A stretch of 64,000 bases of DNA from Auanema rhodensis (taxonomy: Eukaryota > Nematoda > Chromadorea > Rhabditida > Rhabditidae): contig OZ059900.1 in assembly GCA_964057225.1 (NCBI GenBank), positions 21,095,638 to 21,159,637 of the forward strand, in the 5' to 3' direction. Below are positions 39,401 through 54,369 of the stretch, piece by piece. How positions within the stretch are numbered: position 1 is the stretch's first letter; every line of letters begins with the position of its first letter. The notes beneath the pieces are model-generated. The model was given only the letters and a program-made list of their open reading frames with translations, made no database searches and was not told the DNA's origin. The position numbers and the translations under genes were made by a program.

Positions 39401-42400
39401 AAGGAAATTAGCATATTCTGAGGGCACGCCCCTTATGGCTAATATTGATTAAATCGATTTTTGTTCATATGAGTCGTCAAATGCAACGAATTTCAGCGTG
39501 TTACATACTAAAATGAAGCATTTTACATGCTGAACACTAGAAAAATACAAAAACACAGTATTTCCCATGAGAAATATTTTATTATGCTGGAAAACCAGTT
39601 TTTGGAAATTTCGCTGTAAACAAGGTTGTGTTCAAACTCATGCAATGTCAATGAAACCTAGCTCAAAATTGTTCGTACAACGTCTAGTTCCACTTTCACG
39701 ACAAAAAAACAGGGTTTAGAAAATTAAGGAAATTAGCATATTCTGAGGGCACGCCCCTTATGGCTAATATTGATTAAATCGATTTTTGTTCATATGAGTC
39801 GTCAAATGCAACGAATTTCAGCGTGTTACATACTAAAATGAAGCATTTTACATGCTGAACACTAGAAAAATACAAAAACACAGTATTTCCCATGAGAAAT
39901 ATTTTATTATGCTGGAAAACCAGTTTTTGGAAATTTCGCTGTAAACAAGGTTTTGACTTACGATTTCATGTGTTCAAACTCATGCAATGTCAATGAAACC
40001 TAGCTCAAAATTGTTCGTACAACGTCTAGTTCCACTTTCACGACAAAAAAACAGGGGTTAGAAAATTAAGGAAATTAGCATATTCTGAGGGCACGCCCCT
40101 TATGGCTAATATTGATTAAATCGATTTTTGTTCATATGAGTCGTCAAATGCAACGAATTTCAGCGTGTTACATACTAAAATGAAGCATTTTACATGCTGA
40201 ACACTAGAAAAATACAAAAACACAGTATTTTCCATGAGAAATATTTTATTATGCTGGAAAACCAGTTTTTGGAAATTTCGCTGTAAACAAGGTTTTGACT
40301 TACGATTTCATGTGTTCAAACTCATGCAATGTCAATGAAACCTAGCTCAAAATTGTTCGTACAACGTCTAGTCCCACTTTCACGACAAAAAAACAGGGGT
40401 TAGAAAATTAAGGAAATTAGCATATTCTGAGGGCACGCCCCTTATGGCTAATATTGATTAAATCGATTTTTGTTCATATGAGTCGTCAAATGCAACGAAT
40501 TTCAGCGTGTTACATACTAAAATGAAGCATTTTACATGCTGAACACTAGAAAAATACAAAAACACAGTATTTCCCATGAGAAATATTTTATTATGCTGGA
40601 AAACCAGTTTTTGGAAATTTCGCTGTAAACAAGGTTTTGACTTACGATTTCATGTGTTCAAACTCATGCAATGTCAATGAAACCTAGCTCAAAATTGTTC
40701 GTACAACGTCTAGTTCCACTTTCACGACAAAAAAACAGGGGTTAGAAAATTAAGGAAATTAGCATATTCTGAGGGCACGCCCCTTATGGCTAATATTGAT
40801 TAAATCGATTTTTGTTCATATGAGTCGTCAAATGCAACGAATTTCAGCGTGTTACATACTAAAATGAAGCATTTTACATGCTGAAAACTAGAAAAATACA
40901 AAAACACAGTATTTCCCATGAGAAATATTTTATTATGCTGGAAAACCAGTTTTTGGAAATTTCGCTGTAAACAAGGTTTTGACTTACGATTTCATGTGTT
41001 CAAACTCATGCAATGTCAATGAAACCTAGCTCAAAATTGTTCGTACAACGTCTAGTTCCACTTTCACGACAAAAAAACAGGGGTTAGAAAATTAAGGAAA
41101 TTAGCATATTCTGAGGGCACGCCCCTTATGGCTAATATTGATTAAATCGATTTTTGTTCATATGAGTCGTCAAATGCAACGAATTTCAGCGTGTTACATA
41201 CTAAAATGAAGCATTTTACATGCTGAACACTAGAAAAATACAAAAACACAGTATTTCCCATGAGAAATATTTTATTATGCTGGAAAACCAGTTTTTGGAA
41301 ATTTCGCTGTAAACAAGGTTTTGACTTACGATTTCATGTGTTCAAACTCATGCAATGTCAATGAAACCTAGCTCAAAATTGTTTGTACAACGTCTAGTTC
41401 CACTTTCACGACAAAAAAACAGGGGTTAGAAAATTAAGGGAATTAGCATATTCTGAGGGCACGCCCCTTATGGCTAATATTGATTAAATCGATTTTTGTT
41501 CATATGAGTCGTCAAATGCAACGAATTTCAGCGTGTTACATACTAAAATGAAGCATTTTACATGCTGAACACTAGAAAAATACAAAAACACAGTATTTCC
41601 CATGAGAAATATTTTATTATGCTGGAAAACCAGTTTTTGGAAATTTCGCTGTAAACAAGGTTTTGACTTACGATTTCATGTGTTCAAACTCATGCAATGT
41701 CAATGAAACCTAGCTCAAAATTGTTTGTACAACGTCTAGTCCCACTTTCACGACAAAAAAACAGGGGTTAGAAAATTAAGGAAATTAGCATATTCTGAGG
41801 GCACGCCCCTTATGGCTAATATTGATTAAATCGATTTTTGTTCATATGAGTCGTCAAATGCAACGAATTTCAGCGTGTTACATACTAAAATGAAGCATTT
41901 TACATGCTGAACACTAGAAAAATACAAAAACACAGTATTTCCCATGAGAAATATTTTATTATGCTGGAAAACCAGTTTTTGGAAATTTCGCTGTAAACAA
42001 GGTTTTGACTTACGATTTCATGTGTTCAAACTCATGCAATGTCAATGAAACCTAGCTCAAAATTGTTCGTACAACGTCTAGTTCCACTTTCACGACAAAA
42101 AAACAGGGGTTAGAAAATTAAGGAAATTAGCATATTCTGAGGGCACGCCCCTTATGGCTAATATTGATTAAATCGATTTTTGTTCATATGAGTCGTCAAA
42201 TGCAACGAATTTCAGCGTGTTACATACTAAAGTGAAGCATTTTACATGCTGAACACTAGAAAAATACAAAAACACTGTATTTCCCATGAGAAATATTTTA
42301 TTATGCTGGAAAACCAGTTTTTGGAAATTTCGCTGTAAACAAGGTTTTGACTTACGATTTCATGTGTTCAAACTCATGCAATGTCAATGAAACCTAGCTC

Positions 42401-45400
42401 AAAATTGTTCGTACAACGTCTAGTTCCACTTTCACGACAAAAAAACAGGAGTTAGAAAATTAAGGGAATTAGCATATTCTGAGGGCACGCCCCTTATGGC
42501 TAATATTGATTAAATCGATTTTTGTTCATATGAGTCGTCAAATGCAACGAATTTCAGCGTGTTACATACTAAAATGAAGCATTTCACATGCTGAACACTA
42601 GAAAAATACAAAAACACAGTATTTCCCATGAGAAATATTTTATTATGCTGGAAAACCAGTTTTTGGAAATTTCGCTGTAAACAAGGTTTTGACTTACGAT
42701 TTCATGTGTTCAAACTCATGCAATGTCAATGAAACCTAGCTCAAAATTGTTCGTACAACGTCTAGTTCCACTTTCACGACAAAAAAACAGGGGTTAGAAA
42801 ATTAAGGGAATTAGCATATTCTGAGGGTACGCCCCTTATGGCTAATATTGATTAAATCGATTTTTGTTCATATGAGTCGTCAAATGCAACGAATTTCAGC
42901 GTGTTACATACTAAAATGAAGCATTTTACATGCTGAACACTAGAAAAATACAAAAACACAGTATTTCCCATGAGAAATATTTTATTATGCTGGAAAACCA
43001 GTTTTTGGAAATTTCGCTGTAAACAAGGTTTTGACTTACGATTTCATGTGTTCAAACTCATGCAATGTCAATGAAACCTAGCTCAAAATTGTTCGTACAA
43101 CGTCTAGTCCCACTTTCACGACAAAAAAACAGGAGTTAGAAAATTAAGGAAATTAGCATATTCTGAGGGCACGCCCCTTATAGCTAATATTGATTAAATC
43201 GATTTTTGTTCATATGAGTCGTCAAATGCAACGAATTTCAGCGTGTTACATACTAAAATGAAGCATTTTACATGCTGAACACTAGAAAAATACAAAAACA
43301 CAGTATTTCCCATGAGAAATATTTTATTATGCTGGAAAACCAGTTTTTGGAAATTTCGCTGTAAACAAGGTTTTGACTTACGATTTCATGTGTTCAAACT
43401 CATGCAATGTCAATGAAACCTAGCTCAAAATTGTTCGTACAACGTCTAGTTCCACTTTCACGACAAAAAAACAGGGGTTAGAAAATTAAGGGAATTAGCA
43501 TATTCTGAGGGCACGCCCCTTATGGCTAATATTGATTAAATCGATTTTTGTTCATATGAGTCGTCAAATGCAACGAATTTCAGCGTGTTACATACTAAAA
43601 TGAAGCATTTTACATGCTGAACACTAGAAAAATACAAAAACACAGTATTTCCCATGAGAAATATTTTATTATGCTGGAAAACCAGTTTTTGGAAATTTCG
43701 CTGTAAACAAGGTTTTGACTTACGATTTCATGTGTTCAAACTCATGCAATGTCAATGAAACCTAGCTCAAAATTGTTCGTACAACGTCTAGTTCCACTTT
43801 CACGACAAAAAAACAGGGGTTAGAAAATTAAGGGAATTAGCATATTCTGAGGGCACGCCCCTTATGGCTAATATTGATTAAATCGATTTTTGTTCATATG
43901 AGTCGTCAAATGCAACGAATTTCAGCGTGTTACATACTAAAATGAAGCATTTTACATGCTGAACACTAGAAAAATACAAAAACACAGTATTTTCCATGAG
44001 AAATATTTTATTATGCTGGAAAACCAGTTTTTGGAAATTTCGCTGTAAACAAGGTTTTGACTTACGATTTCATGTGTTCAAACTCATGCAATGTCAATGA
44101 AACCTAGCTCAAAATTGTTCGTACAACGTCTAGTTCCACTTTCACGACAAAAAAACAGGGGTTAGAAAATTAAGGGAATTAGCATATTCTGAGGGCACGC
44201 CCCTTATGGCTAATATTGATTAAATCGATTTTTGTTCATATGAGTCGTCAAATGCAACGAATTTCAGCGTGTTACATACTAAAATGAAGCATTTTACATG
44301 CTGAACACTAGAAAAATACAAAAACACAGTATTTCCCATGAGAAATATTTTATTATGCTGGAAAACCAGTTTTTGGAAATTTCGCTGTAAACAAGGTTTT
44401 GACTTACGATTTCATGTGTTCAAACTCATGCAATGTCAATGAAACCTAGCTCAAAATTGTTCGTACAACGTCTAGTTCCACTTTCACGACAAAAAAACAG
44501 GGGTTAGAAAATTAAGGGAATTAGCATATTCTGAGGGCACGCCCCTTATGGCTAATATTGATTAAATCGATTTTTGTTCATATGAGTCGTCAAATGCAAC
44601 GAATTTCAGCGTGTTACATACTAAAATGAAGCATTTTACATGCTGAACACTAGAAAAATACAAAAACACAGTATTTTCCATGAGAAATATTTTATTATGC
44701 TGGAAAACCAGTTTTTGGAAATTTCGCTGTAAACAAGGTTTTGACTTACGATTTCATGTGTTCAAACTCATGCAATGTCAATGAAACCTAGCTCAAAATT
44801 GTTCGTACAACGTCTAGTCCCACTTTCACGACAAAAAAACAGGGGTTAGAAAATTAAGGAAATTAGCATATTCTGAGGGCACGCCCCTTATGGCTAATAT
44901 TGATTAAATCGATTTTTGTTCATATGAGTCGTCAAATGCAACGAATTTCAGCGTGTTACATACTAAAATGAAGCATTTTACATGCTGAACACTAGAAAAA
45001 TACAAAAACACAGTATTTCCCATGAGAAATATTTTATTATGCTGGAAAACCAGTTTTTGGAAATTTCGCTGTAAACAAGGTTTTGACTTACGATTTCATG
45101 TGTTCAAACTCATGCAATGTCAATGAAACCTAGCTCAAAATTGTTCGTACAACGTCTAGTTCCACTTTCACGACAAAAAAACAGGGGTTAGAAAATTAAG
45201 GAAATTAGCATATTCTGAGGGCACGCCCCTTATGGCTAATATTGATTAAATCGATTTTTGTTCATATGAGTCGTCAAATGCAACGAATTTCAGCGTGTTA
45301 CATACTAAAATGAAGCATTTCACATGCTGAACACTAGAAAAATACAAAAACACAGTATTTCCCATGAGAAATATTTTATTATGCTGGAAAACCAGTTTTT

Positions 45401-45766
45401 GGAAATTTCGCTGTAAACAAGGTTTTGACTTACGATTTCATGTGTTCAAACTCATGCAATGTCAATGAAACCTAGCTCAAAATTGTTCGTACAACGTCTA
45501 GTTCCACTTTCACGACAAAAAAACAGGGGTTAGAAAATTAAGGAAATTAGCATATTCTGAGGGCACGCCCCTTATGGCTAATATTGATTAAATCGATTTT
45601 TGTTCATATGAGTCGTCAAATGCAACGAATTTCAGCGTGTTACATACTAAAATGAAGCATTTCACATGCTGAACACTAGAAAAATACAAAAACACAGTAT
45701 TTCCCATGAGAAATATTTTATTATGCTGGAAAACCAGTTTTTGGAAATTTCGCTGTAAACAAGGTT
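33489..45766 (+). repeat. Eighteen-monomer higher-order repeat, 6139 bp, two copies
   Basis: Private markers repeat at exactly 6139 bp, which is 18 x 342 minus 17: the 17-bp deletion point (33488 and 39627), ctgaaaact (34742 and 40881), aagtgaagca with aacactgta (36091 and 42230), caggag (36307 and 42446), gggtacg (36686 and 42825), and then the ttatagct unit. In the last third the offset falls to 5455 (attttcc 38534 and 39218 match 43989 and 44673), so the second copy is two units shorter there. A partial third copy is marked by attttcc 50145 plus ctgaaaact 50799, at 9918 bp (29 units) from the second. Confidence 0.9.
39624..39633 (+). other. 17-bp deletion in one monomer (second copy)
   Basis: This is the same aaggttgtgttc junction as at 33485, exactly 6139 bp downstream. 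The identical breakpoint shows that the deletion was copied as part of the 18-unit repeat. The unit that follows carries a private acagggtttag in place of acaggggttag (near 39711). Confidence 0.95.
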
Positions 45767-48700
45767 TTGACTTACGATTTCATGTGTTCAAACTCATGCA
45801 ATGTCAATGAAACCTAGCTCAAAATTGTTCGTACAACGTCTAGTTCCACTTTCACGACAAAAAAACAGGAGTTAGAAAATTAAGGGAATTAGCATATTCT
45901 GAGGGCACGCCCCTTATGGCTAATATTGATTAAATCGATTTTTGTTCATATGAGTCGTCAAATGCAACGAATTTCAGCGTGTTACATACTAAAATGAAGC
46001 ATTTCACATGCTGAACACTAGAAAAATACAAAAACACAGTATTTCCCATGAGAAATATTTTATTATGCTGGAAAACCAGTTTTTGGAAATTTCGCTGTAA
46101 ACAAGGTTTTGACTTACGATTTCATGTGTTCAAACTCATGCAATGTCAATGAAACCTAGCTCAAAATTGTTCGTACAACGTCTAGTTCCACTTTCACGAC
46201 AAAAAAACAGGGGTTAGAAAATTAAGGGAATTAGCATATTCTGAGGGTACGCCCCTTATGGCTAATATTGATTAAATCGATTTTTGTTCATATGAGTCGT
46301 CAAATGCAACGAATTTCAGCGTGTTACATACTAAAATGAAGCATTTTACATGCTGAACACTAGAAAAATACAAAAACACAGTATTTCCCATGAGAAATAT
46401 TTTATTATGCTGGAAAACCAGTTTTTGGAAATTTCGCTGTAAACAAGGTTTTGACTTACGATTTCATGTGTTCAAACTCATGCAATGTCAATGAAACCTA
46501 GCTCAAAATTGTTCGTACAACGTCTAGTCCCACTTTCACGACAAAAAAACAGGAGTTAGAAAATTAAGGAAATTAGCATATTCTGAGGGCACGCCCCTTA
46601 TAGCTAATATTGATTAAATCGATTTTTGTTCATATGAGTCGTCAAATGCAACGAATTTCAGCGTGTTACATACTAAAATGAAGCATTTTACATGCTGAAC
46701 ACTAGAAAAATACAAAAACACAGTATTTCCCATGAGAAATATTTTATTATGCTGGAAAACCAGTTTTTGGAAATTTCGCTGTAAACAAGGTTTTGACTTA
46801 CGATTTCATGTGTTCAAACTCATGCAATGTCAATGAAACCTAGCTCAAAATTGTTCGTACAACGTCTAGTTCCACTTTCACGACAAAAAAACAGGGGTTA
46901 GAAAATTAAGGGAATTAGCATATTCTGAGGGCACGCCCCTTATGGCTAATATTGATTAAATCGATTTTTGTTCATATGAGTCGTCAAATGCAACGAATTT
47001 CAGCGTGTTACATACTAAAATGAAGCATTTTACATGCTGAACACTAGAAAAATACAAAAACACAGTATTTCCCATGAGAAATATTTTATTATGCTGGAAA
47101 ACCAGTTTTTGGAAATTTCGCTGTAAACAAGGTTTTGACTTACGATTTCATGTGTTCAAACTCATGCAATGTCAATGAAACCTAGCTCAAAATTGTTCGT
47201 ACAACGTCTAGTTCCACTTTCACGACAAAAAAACAGGGGTTAGAAAATTAAGGGAATTAGCATATTCTGAGGGCACGCCCCTTATGGCTAATATTGATTA
47301 AATCGATTTTTGTTCATATGAGTCGTCAAATGCAACGAATTTCAGCGTGTTACATACTAAAATGAAGCATTTTACATGCTGAACACTAGAAAAATACAAA
47401 AACACAGTATTTTCCATGAGAAATATTTTATTATGCTGGAAAACCAGTTTTTGGAAATTTCGCTGTAAACAAGGTTTTGACTTACGATTTCATGTGTTCA
47501 AACTCATGCAATGTCAATGAAACCTAGCTCAAAATTGTTCGTACAACGTCTAGTTCCACTTTCACGACAAAAAAACAGGGGTTAGAAAATTAAGGGAATT
47601 AGCATATTCTGAGGGCACGCCCCTTATGGCTAATATTGATTAAATCGATTTTTGTTCATATGAGTCGTCAAATGCAACGAATTTCAGCGTGTTACATACT
47701 AAAATGAAGCATTTTACATGCTGAACACTAGAAAAATACAAAAACACAGTATTTCCCATGAGAAATATTTTATTATGCTGGAAAACCAGTTTTTGGAAAT
47801 TTCGCTGTAAACAAGGTTTTGACTTACGATTTCATGTGTTCAAACTCATGCAATGTCAATGAAACCTAGCTCAAAATTGTTCGTACAACGTCTAGTTCCA
47901 CTTTCACGACAAAAAAACAGGGGTTAGAAAATTAAGGGAATTAGCATATTCTGAGGGCACGCCCCTTATGGCTAATATTGATTAAATCGATTTTTGTTCA
48001 TATGAGTCGTCAAATGCAACGAATTTCAGCGTGTTACATACTAAAATGAAGCATTTTACATGCTGAACACTAGAAAAATACAAAAACACAGTATTTTCCA
48101 TGAGAAATATTTTATTATGCTGGAAAACCAGTTTTTGGAAATTTCGCTGTAAACAAGGTTTTGACTTACGATTTCATGTGTTCAAACTCATGCAATGTCA
48201 ATGAAACCTAGCTCAAAATTGTTCGTACAACGTCTAGTCCCACTTTCACGACAAAAAAACAGGGGTTAGAAAATTAAGGAAATTAGCATATTCTGAGGGC
48301 ACGCCCCTTATGGCTAATATTGATTAAATCGATTTTTGTTCATATGAGTCGTCAAATGCAACGAATTTCAGCGTGTTACATACTAAAATGAAGCATTTTA
48401 CATGCTGAACACTAGAAAAATACAAAAACACAGTATTTCCCATGAGAAATATTTTATTATGCTGGAAAACCAGTTTTTGGAAATTTCGCTGTAAACAAGG
48501 TTTTGACTTACGATTTCATGTGTTCAAACTCATGCAATGTCAATGAAACCTAGCTCAAAATTGTTCGTACAACGTCTAGTTCCACTTTCACGACAAAAAA
48601 ACAGGGGTTAGAAAATTAAGGAAATTAGCATATTCTGAGGGCACGCCCCTTATGGCTAATATTGATTAAATCGATTTTTGTTCATATGAGTCGTCAAATG

Positions 48701-49285
48701 CAACGAATTTCAGCGTGTTACATACTAAAATGAAGCATTTCACATGCTGAACACTAGAAAAATACAAAAACACAGTATTTCCCATGAGAAATATTTTATT
48801 ATGCTGGAAAACCAGTTTTTGGAAATTTCGCTGTAAACAAGGTTTTGACTTACGATTTCATGTGTTCAAACTCATGCAATGTCAATGAAACCTAGCTCAA
48901 AATTGTTCGTACAACGTCTAGTTCCACTTTCACGACAAAAAAACAGGGGTTAGAAAATTAAGGAAATTAGCATATTCTGAGGGCACGCCCCTTATGGCTA
49001 ATATTGATTAAATCGATTTTTGTTCATATGAGTCGTCAAATGCAACGAATTTCAGCGTGTTACATACTAAAATGAAGCATTTCACATGCTGAACACTAGA
49101 AAAATACAAAAACACAGTATTTCCCATGAGAAATATTTTATTATGCTGGAAAACCAGTTTTTGGAAATTTCGCTGTAAACAAGGTTTTGACTTACGATTT
49201 CATGTGTTCAAACTCATGCAATGTCAATGAAACCTAGCTCAAAATTGTTCGTACAACGTCTAGTTCCACTTTCACGACAAAAAAA
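42446..49285 (+). repeat. Ten-monomer higher-order repeat, 3420 bp, two copies
   Basis: Two adjacent copies repeat at exactly 3420 bp. Markers are caggag (42446 and 45866), gggtacg (42825 and 46245), the ttatagct unit in lines 43141 and 46561, attttcc (43989 and 47409; 44673 and 48093), and catttcacatg (near 45318 and 48738). I found no marker separating the copies on a direct reading, which suggests this is one of the youngest duplications in the window. It overlaps the second copy of the 18-unit repeat and is nested inside that history. Confidence 0.9.
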
Positions 49286-52200
49286 CAGGGGTTAGAAAAT
49301 TAAGGAAATTAGCATATTCTGAGGGCACGCCCCTTATGGCTAATATTGATTAAATCGATTTTTGTTCATATGAGTCGTCAAATGCAACGAATTTCAGCGT
49401 GTTACATACTAAAATGAAGCATTTTACATGCTGAACACTAGAAAAATACAAAAACACAGTATTTCCCATGAGAAATATTTTATTATGCTGGAAAACCAGT
49501 TTTTGGAAATTTCGCTGTAAACAAGGTTTTGACTTACGATTTCATGTGTTCAAACTCATGCAATGTCAATGAAACCTAGCTCAAAATTGTTCGTACAACG
49601 TCTAGTTCCACTTTCACGACAAAAAAACAGGGGTTAGAAAATTAAGGAAATTAGCATATTCTGAGGGCACGCCCCTTATGGCTAATATTGATTAAATCGA
49701 TTTTTGTTCATATGAGTCGTCAAATGCAACGAATTTCAGCGTGTTACATACTAAAATGAAGCATTTTACATGCTGAACACTAGAAAAATACAAAAACACA
49801 GTATTTCCCATGAGAAATATTTTATTATGCTGGAAAACCAGTTTTTGGAAATTTCGCTGTAAACAAGGTTTTGACTTACGATTTCATGTGTTCAAACTCA
49901 TGCAATGTCAATGAAACCTAGCTCAAAATTGTTCGTACAACGTCTAGTTCCACTTTCACGACAAAAAAACAGGGGTTAGAAAATTAAGGAAATTAGCATA
50001 TTCTGAGGGCACGCCCCTTATGGCTAATATTGATTAAATCGATTTTTGTTCATATGAGTCGTCAAATGCAACGAATTTCAGCGTGTTACATACTAAAATG
50101 AAGCATTTTACATGCTGAACACTAGAAAAATACAAAAACACAGTATTTTCCATGAGAAATATTTTATTATGCTGGAAAACCAGTTTTTGGAAATTTCGCT
50201 GTAAACAAGGTTTTGACTTACGATTTCATGTGTTCAAACTCATGCAATGTCAATGAAACCTAGCTCAAAATTGTTCGTACAACGTCTAGTCCCACTTTCA
50301 CGACAAAAAAACAGGGGTTAGAAAATTAAGGAAATTAGCATATTCTGAGGGCACGCCCCTTATGGCTAATATTGATTAAATCGATTTTTGTTCATATGAG
50401 TCGTCAAATGCAACGAATTTCAGCGTGTTACATACTAAAATGAAGCATTTTACATGCTGAACACTAGAAAAATACAAAAACACAGTATTTCCCATGAGAA
50501 ATATTTTATTATGCTGGAAAACCAGTTTTTGGAAATTTCGCTGTAAACAAGGTTTTGACTTACGATTTCATGTGTTCAAACTCATGCAATGTCAATGAAA
50601 CCTAGCTCAAAATTGTTCGTACAACGTCTAGTTCCACTTTCACGACAAAAAAACAGGGGTTAGAAAATTAAGGAAATTAGCATATTCTGAGGGCACGCCC
50701 CTTATGGCTAATATTGATTAAATCGATTTTTGTTCATATGAGTCGTCAAATGCAACGAATTTCAGCGTGTTACATACTAAAATGAAGCATTTTACATGCT
50801 GAAAACTAGAAAAATACAAAAACACAGTATTTCCCATGAGAAATATTTTATTATGCTGGAAAACCAGTTTTTGGAAATTTCGCTGTAAACAAGGTTTTGA
50901 CTTACGATTTCATGTGTTCAAACTCATGCAATGTCAATGAAACCTAGCTCAAAATTGTTCGTACAACGTCTAGTTCCACTTTCACGACAAAAAAACAGGG
51001 GTTAGAAAATTAAGGAAATTAGCATATTCTGAGGGCACGCCCCTTATGGCTAATATTGATTAAATCGATTTTTGTTCATATGAGTCGTCAAATGCAACGA
51101 ATTTCAGCGTGTTACATACTAAAATGAAGCATTTTACATGCTGAACACTAGAAAAATACAAAAACACAGTATTTCCCATGAGAAATATTTTATTATGCTG
51201 GAAAACCAGTTTTTGGAAATTTCGCTGTAAACAAGGTTTTGACTTACGATTTCATGTGTTCAAACTCATGCAATGTCAATGAAACCTAGCTCAAAATTGT
51301 TCGTACAACGTCTAGTTCCACTTTCACGACAAAAAAACAGGGGTTAGAAAATTAAGGGAATTAGCATATTCTGAGGGCACGCCCCTTATGGCTAATATTG
51401 ATTAAATCGATTTTTGTTCATATGAGTCGTCAAATGCAACGAATTTCAGCGTGTTACATACTAAAATGAAGCATTTTACATGCTGAACACTAGAAAAATA
51501 CAAAAACACAGTATTTCCCATGAGAAATATTTTATTATGCTGGAAAACCAGTTTTTGGAAATTTCGCTGTAAACAAGGTTTTGACTTACGATTTCATGTG
51601 TTCAAACTCATGCAATGTCAATGAAACCTAGCTCAAAATTGTTCGTACAACGTCTAGTTCCACTTTCACGACAAAAAAACAGGGGTTAGAAAATTAAGGG
51701 AATTAGCATATTCTGAGGGCACGCCCCTTATGGCTAATATTGATTAAATCGATTTTTGTTCATATGAGTCGTCAAATGCAACGAATTTCAGCGTGTTACA
51801 TACTAAAATGAAGCATTTTACATGCTGAACACTAGAAAAATACAAAAACACAGTATTTCCCATGAGAAATATTTTATTATGCTGGAAAACCAGTTTTTGG
51901 AAATTTCGCTGTAAACAAGGTTTTGACTTACGATTTCATGTGTTCAAACTCATGCAATGTCAATGAAACCTAGCTCAAAATTGTTCGTACAACGTCTAGT
52001 TCCACTTTCACGACAAAAAAACAGGGGTTAGAAAATTAAGGGAATTAGCATATTCTGAGGGCACGCCCCTTATGGCTAATATTGATTAAATCGATTTTTG
52101 TTCATATGAGTCGTCAAATGCAACGAATTTCAGCGTGTTACATACTAAAATGAAGCATTTTACATGCTGAACACTAGAAAAATACAAAAACACAGTATTT

Positions 52201-54369
52201 TCCATGAGAAATATTTTATTATGCTGGAAAACCAGTTTTTGGAAATTTCGCTGTAAACAAGGTTTTGACTTACGATTTCATGTGTTCAAACTCATGCAAT
52301 GTCAATGAAACCTAGCTCAAAATTGTTCGTACAACGTCTAGTCCCACTTTCACGACAAAAAAACAGGGGTTAGAAAATTAAGGAAATTAGCATATTCTGA
52401 GGGCACGCCCCTTATGGCTAATATTGATTAAATCGATTTTTGTTCATATGAGTCGTCAAATGCAACGAATTTCAGCGTGTTACATACTAAAATGAAGCAT
52501 TTTACATGCTGAACACTAGAAAAATACAAAAACACAGTATTTCCCATGAGAAATATTTTATTATGCTGGAAAACCAGTTTTTGGAAATTTCGCTGTAAAC
52601 AAGGTTTTGACTTACGATTTCATGTGTTCAAACTCATGCAATGTCAATGAAACCTAGCTCAAAATTGTTCGTACAACGTCTAGTTCCACTTTCACGACAA
52701 AAAAACAGGGGTTAGAAAATTAAGGAAATTAGCATATTCTGAGGGCACGCCCCTTATGGCTAATATTGATTAAATCGATTTTTGTTCATATGAGTCGTCA
52801 AATGCAACGAATTTCAGCGTGTTACATACTAAAATGAAGCATTTCACATGCTGAACACTAGAAAAATACAAAAACACAGTATTTCCCATGAGAAATATTT
52901 TATTATGCTGGAAAACCAGTTTTTGGAAATTTCGCTGTAAACAAGGTTTTGACTTACGATTTCATGTGTTCAAACTCATGCAATGTCAATGAAACCTAGC
53001 TCAAAATTGTTCGTACAACGTCTAGTTCCACTTTCACGACAAAAAAACAGGGGTTAGAAAATTAAGGAAATTAGCATATTCTGAGGGCACGCCCCTTATG
53101 GCTAATATTGATTAAATCGATTTTTGTTCATATGAGTCGTCAAATGCAACGAATTTCAGCGTGTTACATACTAAAATGAAGCATTTTACATGCTGAACAC
53201 TAGAAAAATACAAAAACACAGTATTTCCCATGAGAAATATTTTATTATGCTGGAAAACCAGTTTTTGGAAATTTCGCTGTAAACAAGGTTTTGACTTACG
53301 ATTTCATGTGTTCAAACTCATGCAATGTCAATGAAACCTAGCTCAAAATTGTTCGTACAACGTCTAGTTCCACTTTCACGACAAAAAAACAGGGGTTAGA
53401 AAATTAAGGAAATTAGCATATTCTGAGGGCACGCCCCTTATGGCTAATATTGATTAAATCGATTTTTGTTCATATGAGTCGTCAAATGCAACGAATTTCA
53501 GCGTGTTACATACTAAAATGAAGCATTTTACATGCTGAACACTAGAAAAATACAAAAACACAGTATTTCCCATGAGAAATATTTTATTATGCTGGAAAAC
53601 CAGTTTTTGGAAATTTCGCTGTAAACAAGGTTTTGACTTACGATTTCATGTGTTCAAACTCATGCAATGTCAATGAAACCTAGCTCAAAATTGTTCGTAC
53701 AACGTCTAGTTCCACTTTCACGACAAAAAAACAGGGGTTAGAAAATTAAGGAAATTAGCATATTCTGAGGGCACGCCCCTTATGGCTAATATTGATTAAA
53801 TCGATTTTTGTTCATATGAGTCGTCAAATGCAACGAATTTCAGCGTGTTACATACTAAAATGAAGCATTTTACATGCTGAACACTAGAAAAATACAAAAA
53901 CACAGTATTTTCCATGAGAAATATTTTATTATGCTGGAAAACCAGTTTTTGGAAATTTCGCTGTAAACAAGGTTTTGACTTACGATTTCATGTGTTCAAA
54001 CTCATGCAATGTCAATGAAACCTAGCTCAAAATTGTTCGTACAACGTCTAGTCCCACTTTCACGACAAAAAAACAGGGGTTAGAAAATTAAGGAAATTAG
54101 CATATTCTGAGGGCACGCCCCTTATGGCTAATATTGATTAAATCGATTTTTGTTCATATGAGTCGTCAAATGCAACGAATTTCAGCGTGTTACATACTAA
54201 AATGAAGCATTTTACATGCTGAACACTAGAAAAATACAAAAACACAGTATTTCCCATGAGAAATATTTTATTATGCTGGAAAACCAGTTTTTGGAAATTT
54301 CGCTGTAAACAAGGTTTTGACTTACGATTTCATGTGTTCAAACTCATGCAATGTCAATGAAACCTAGCT

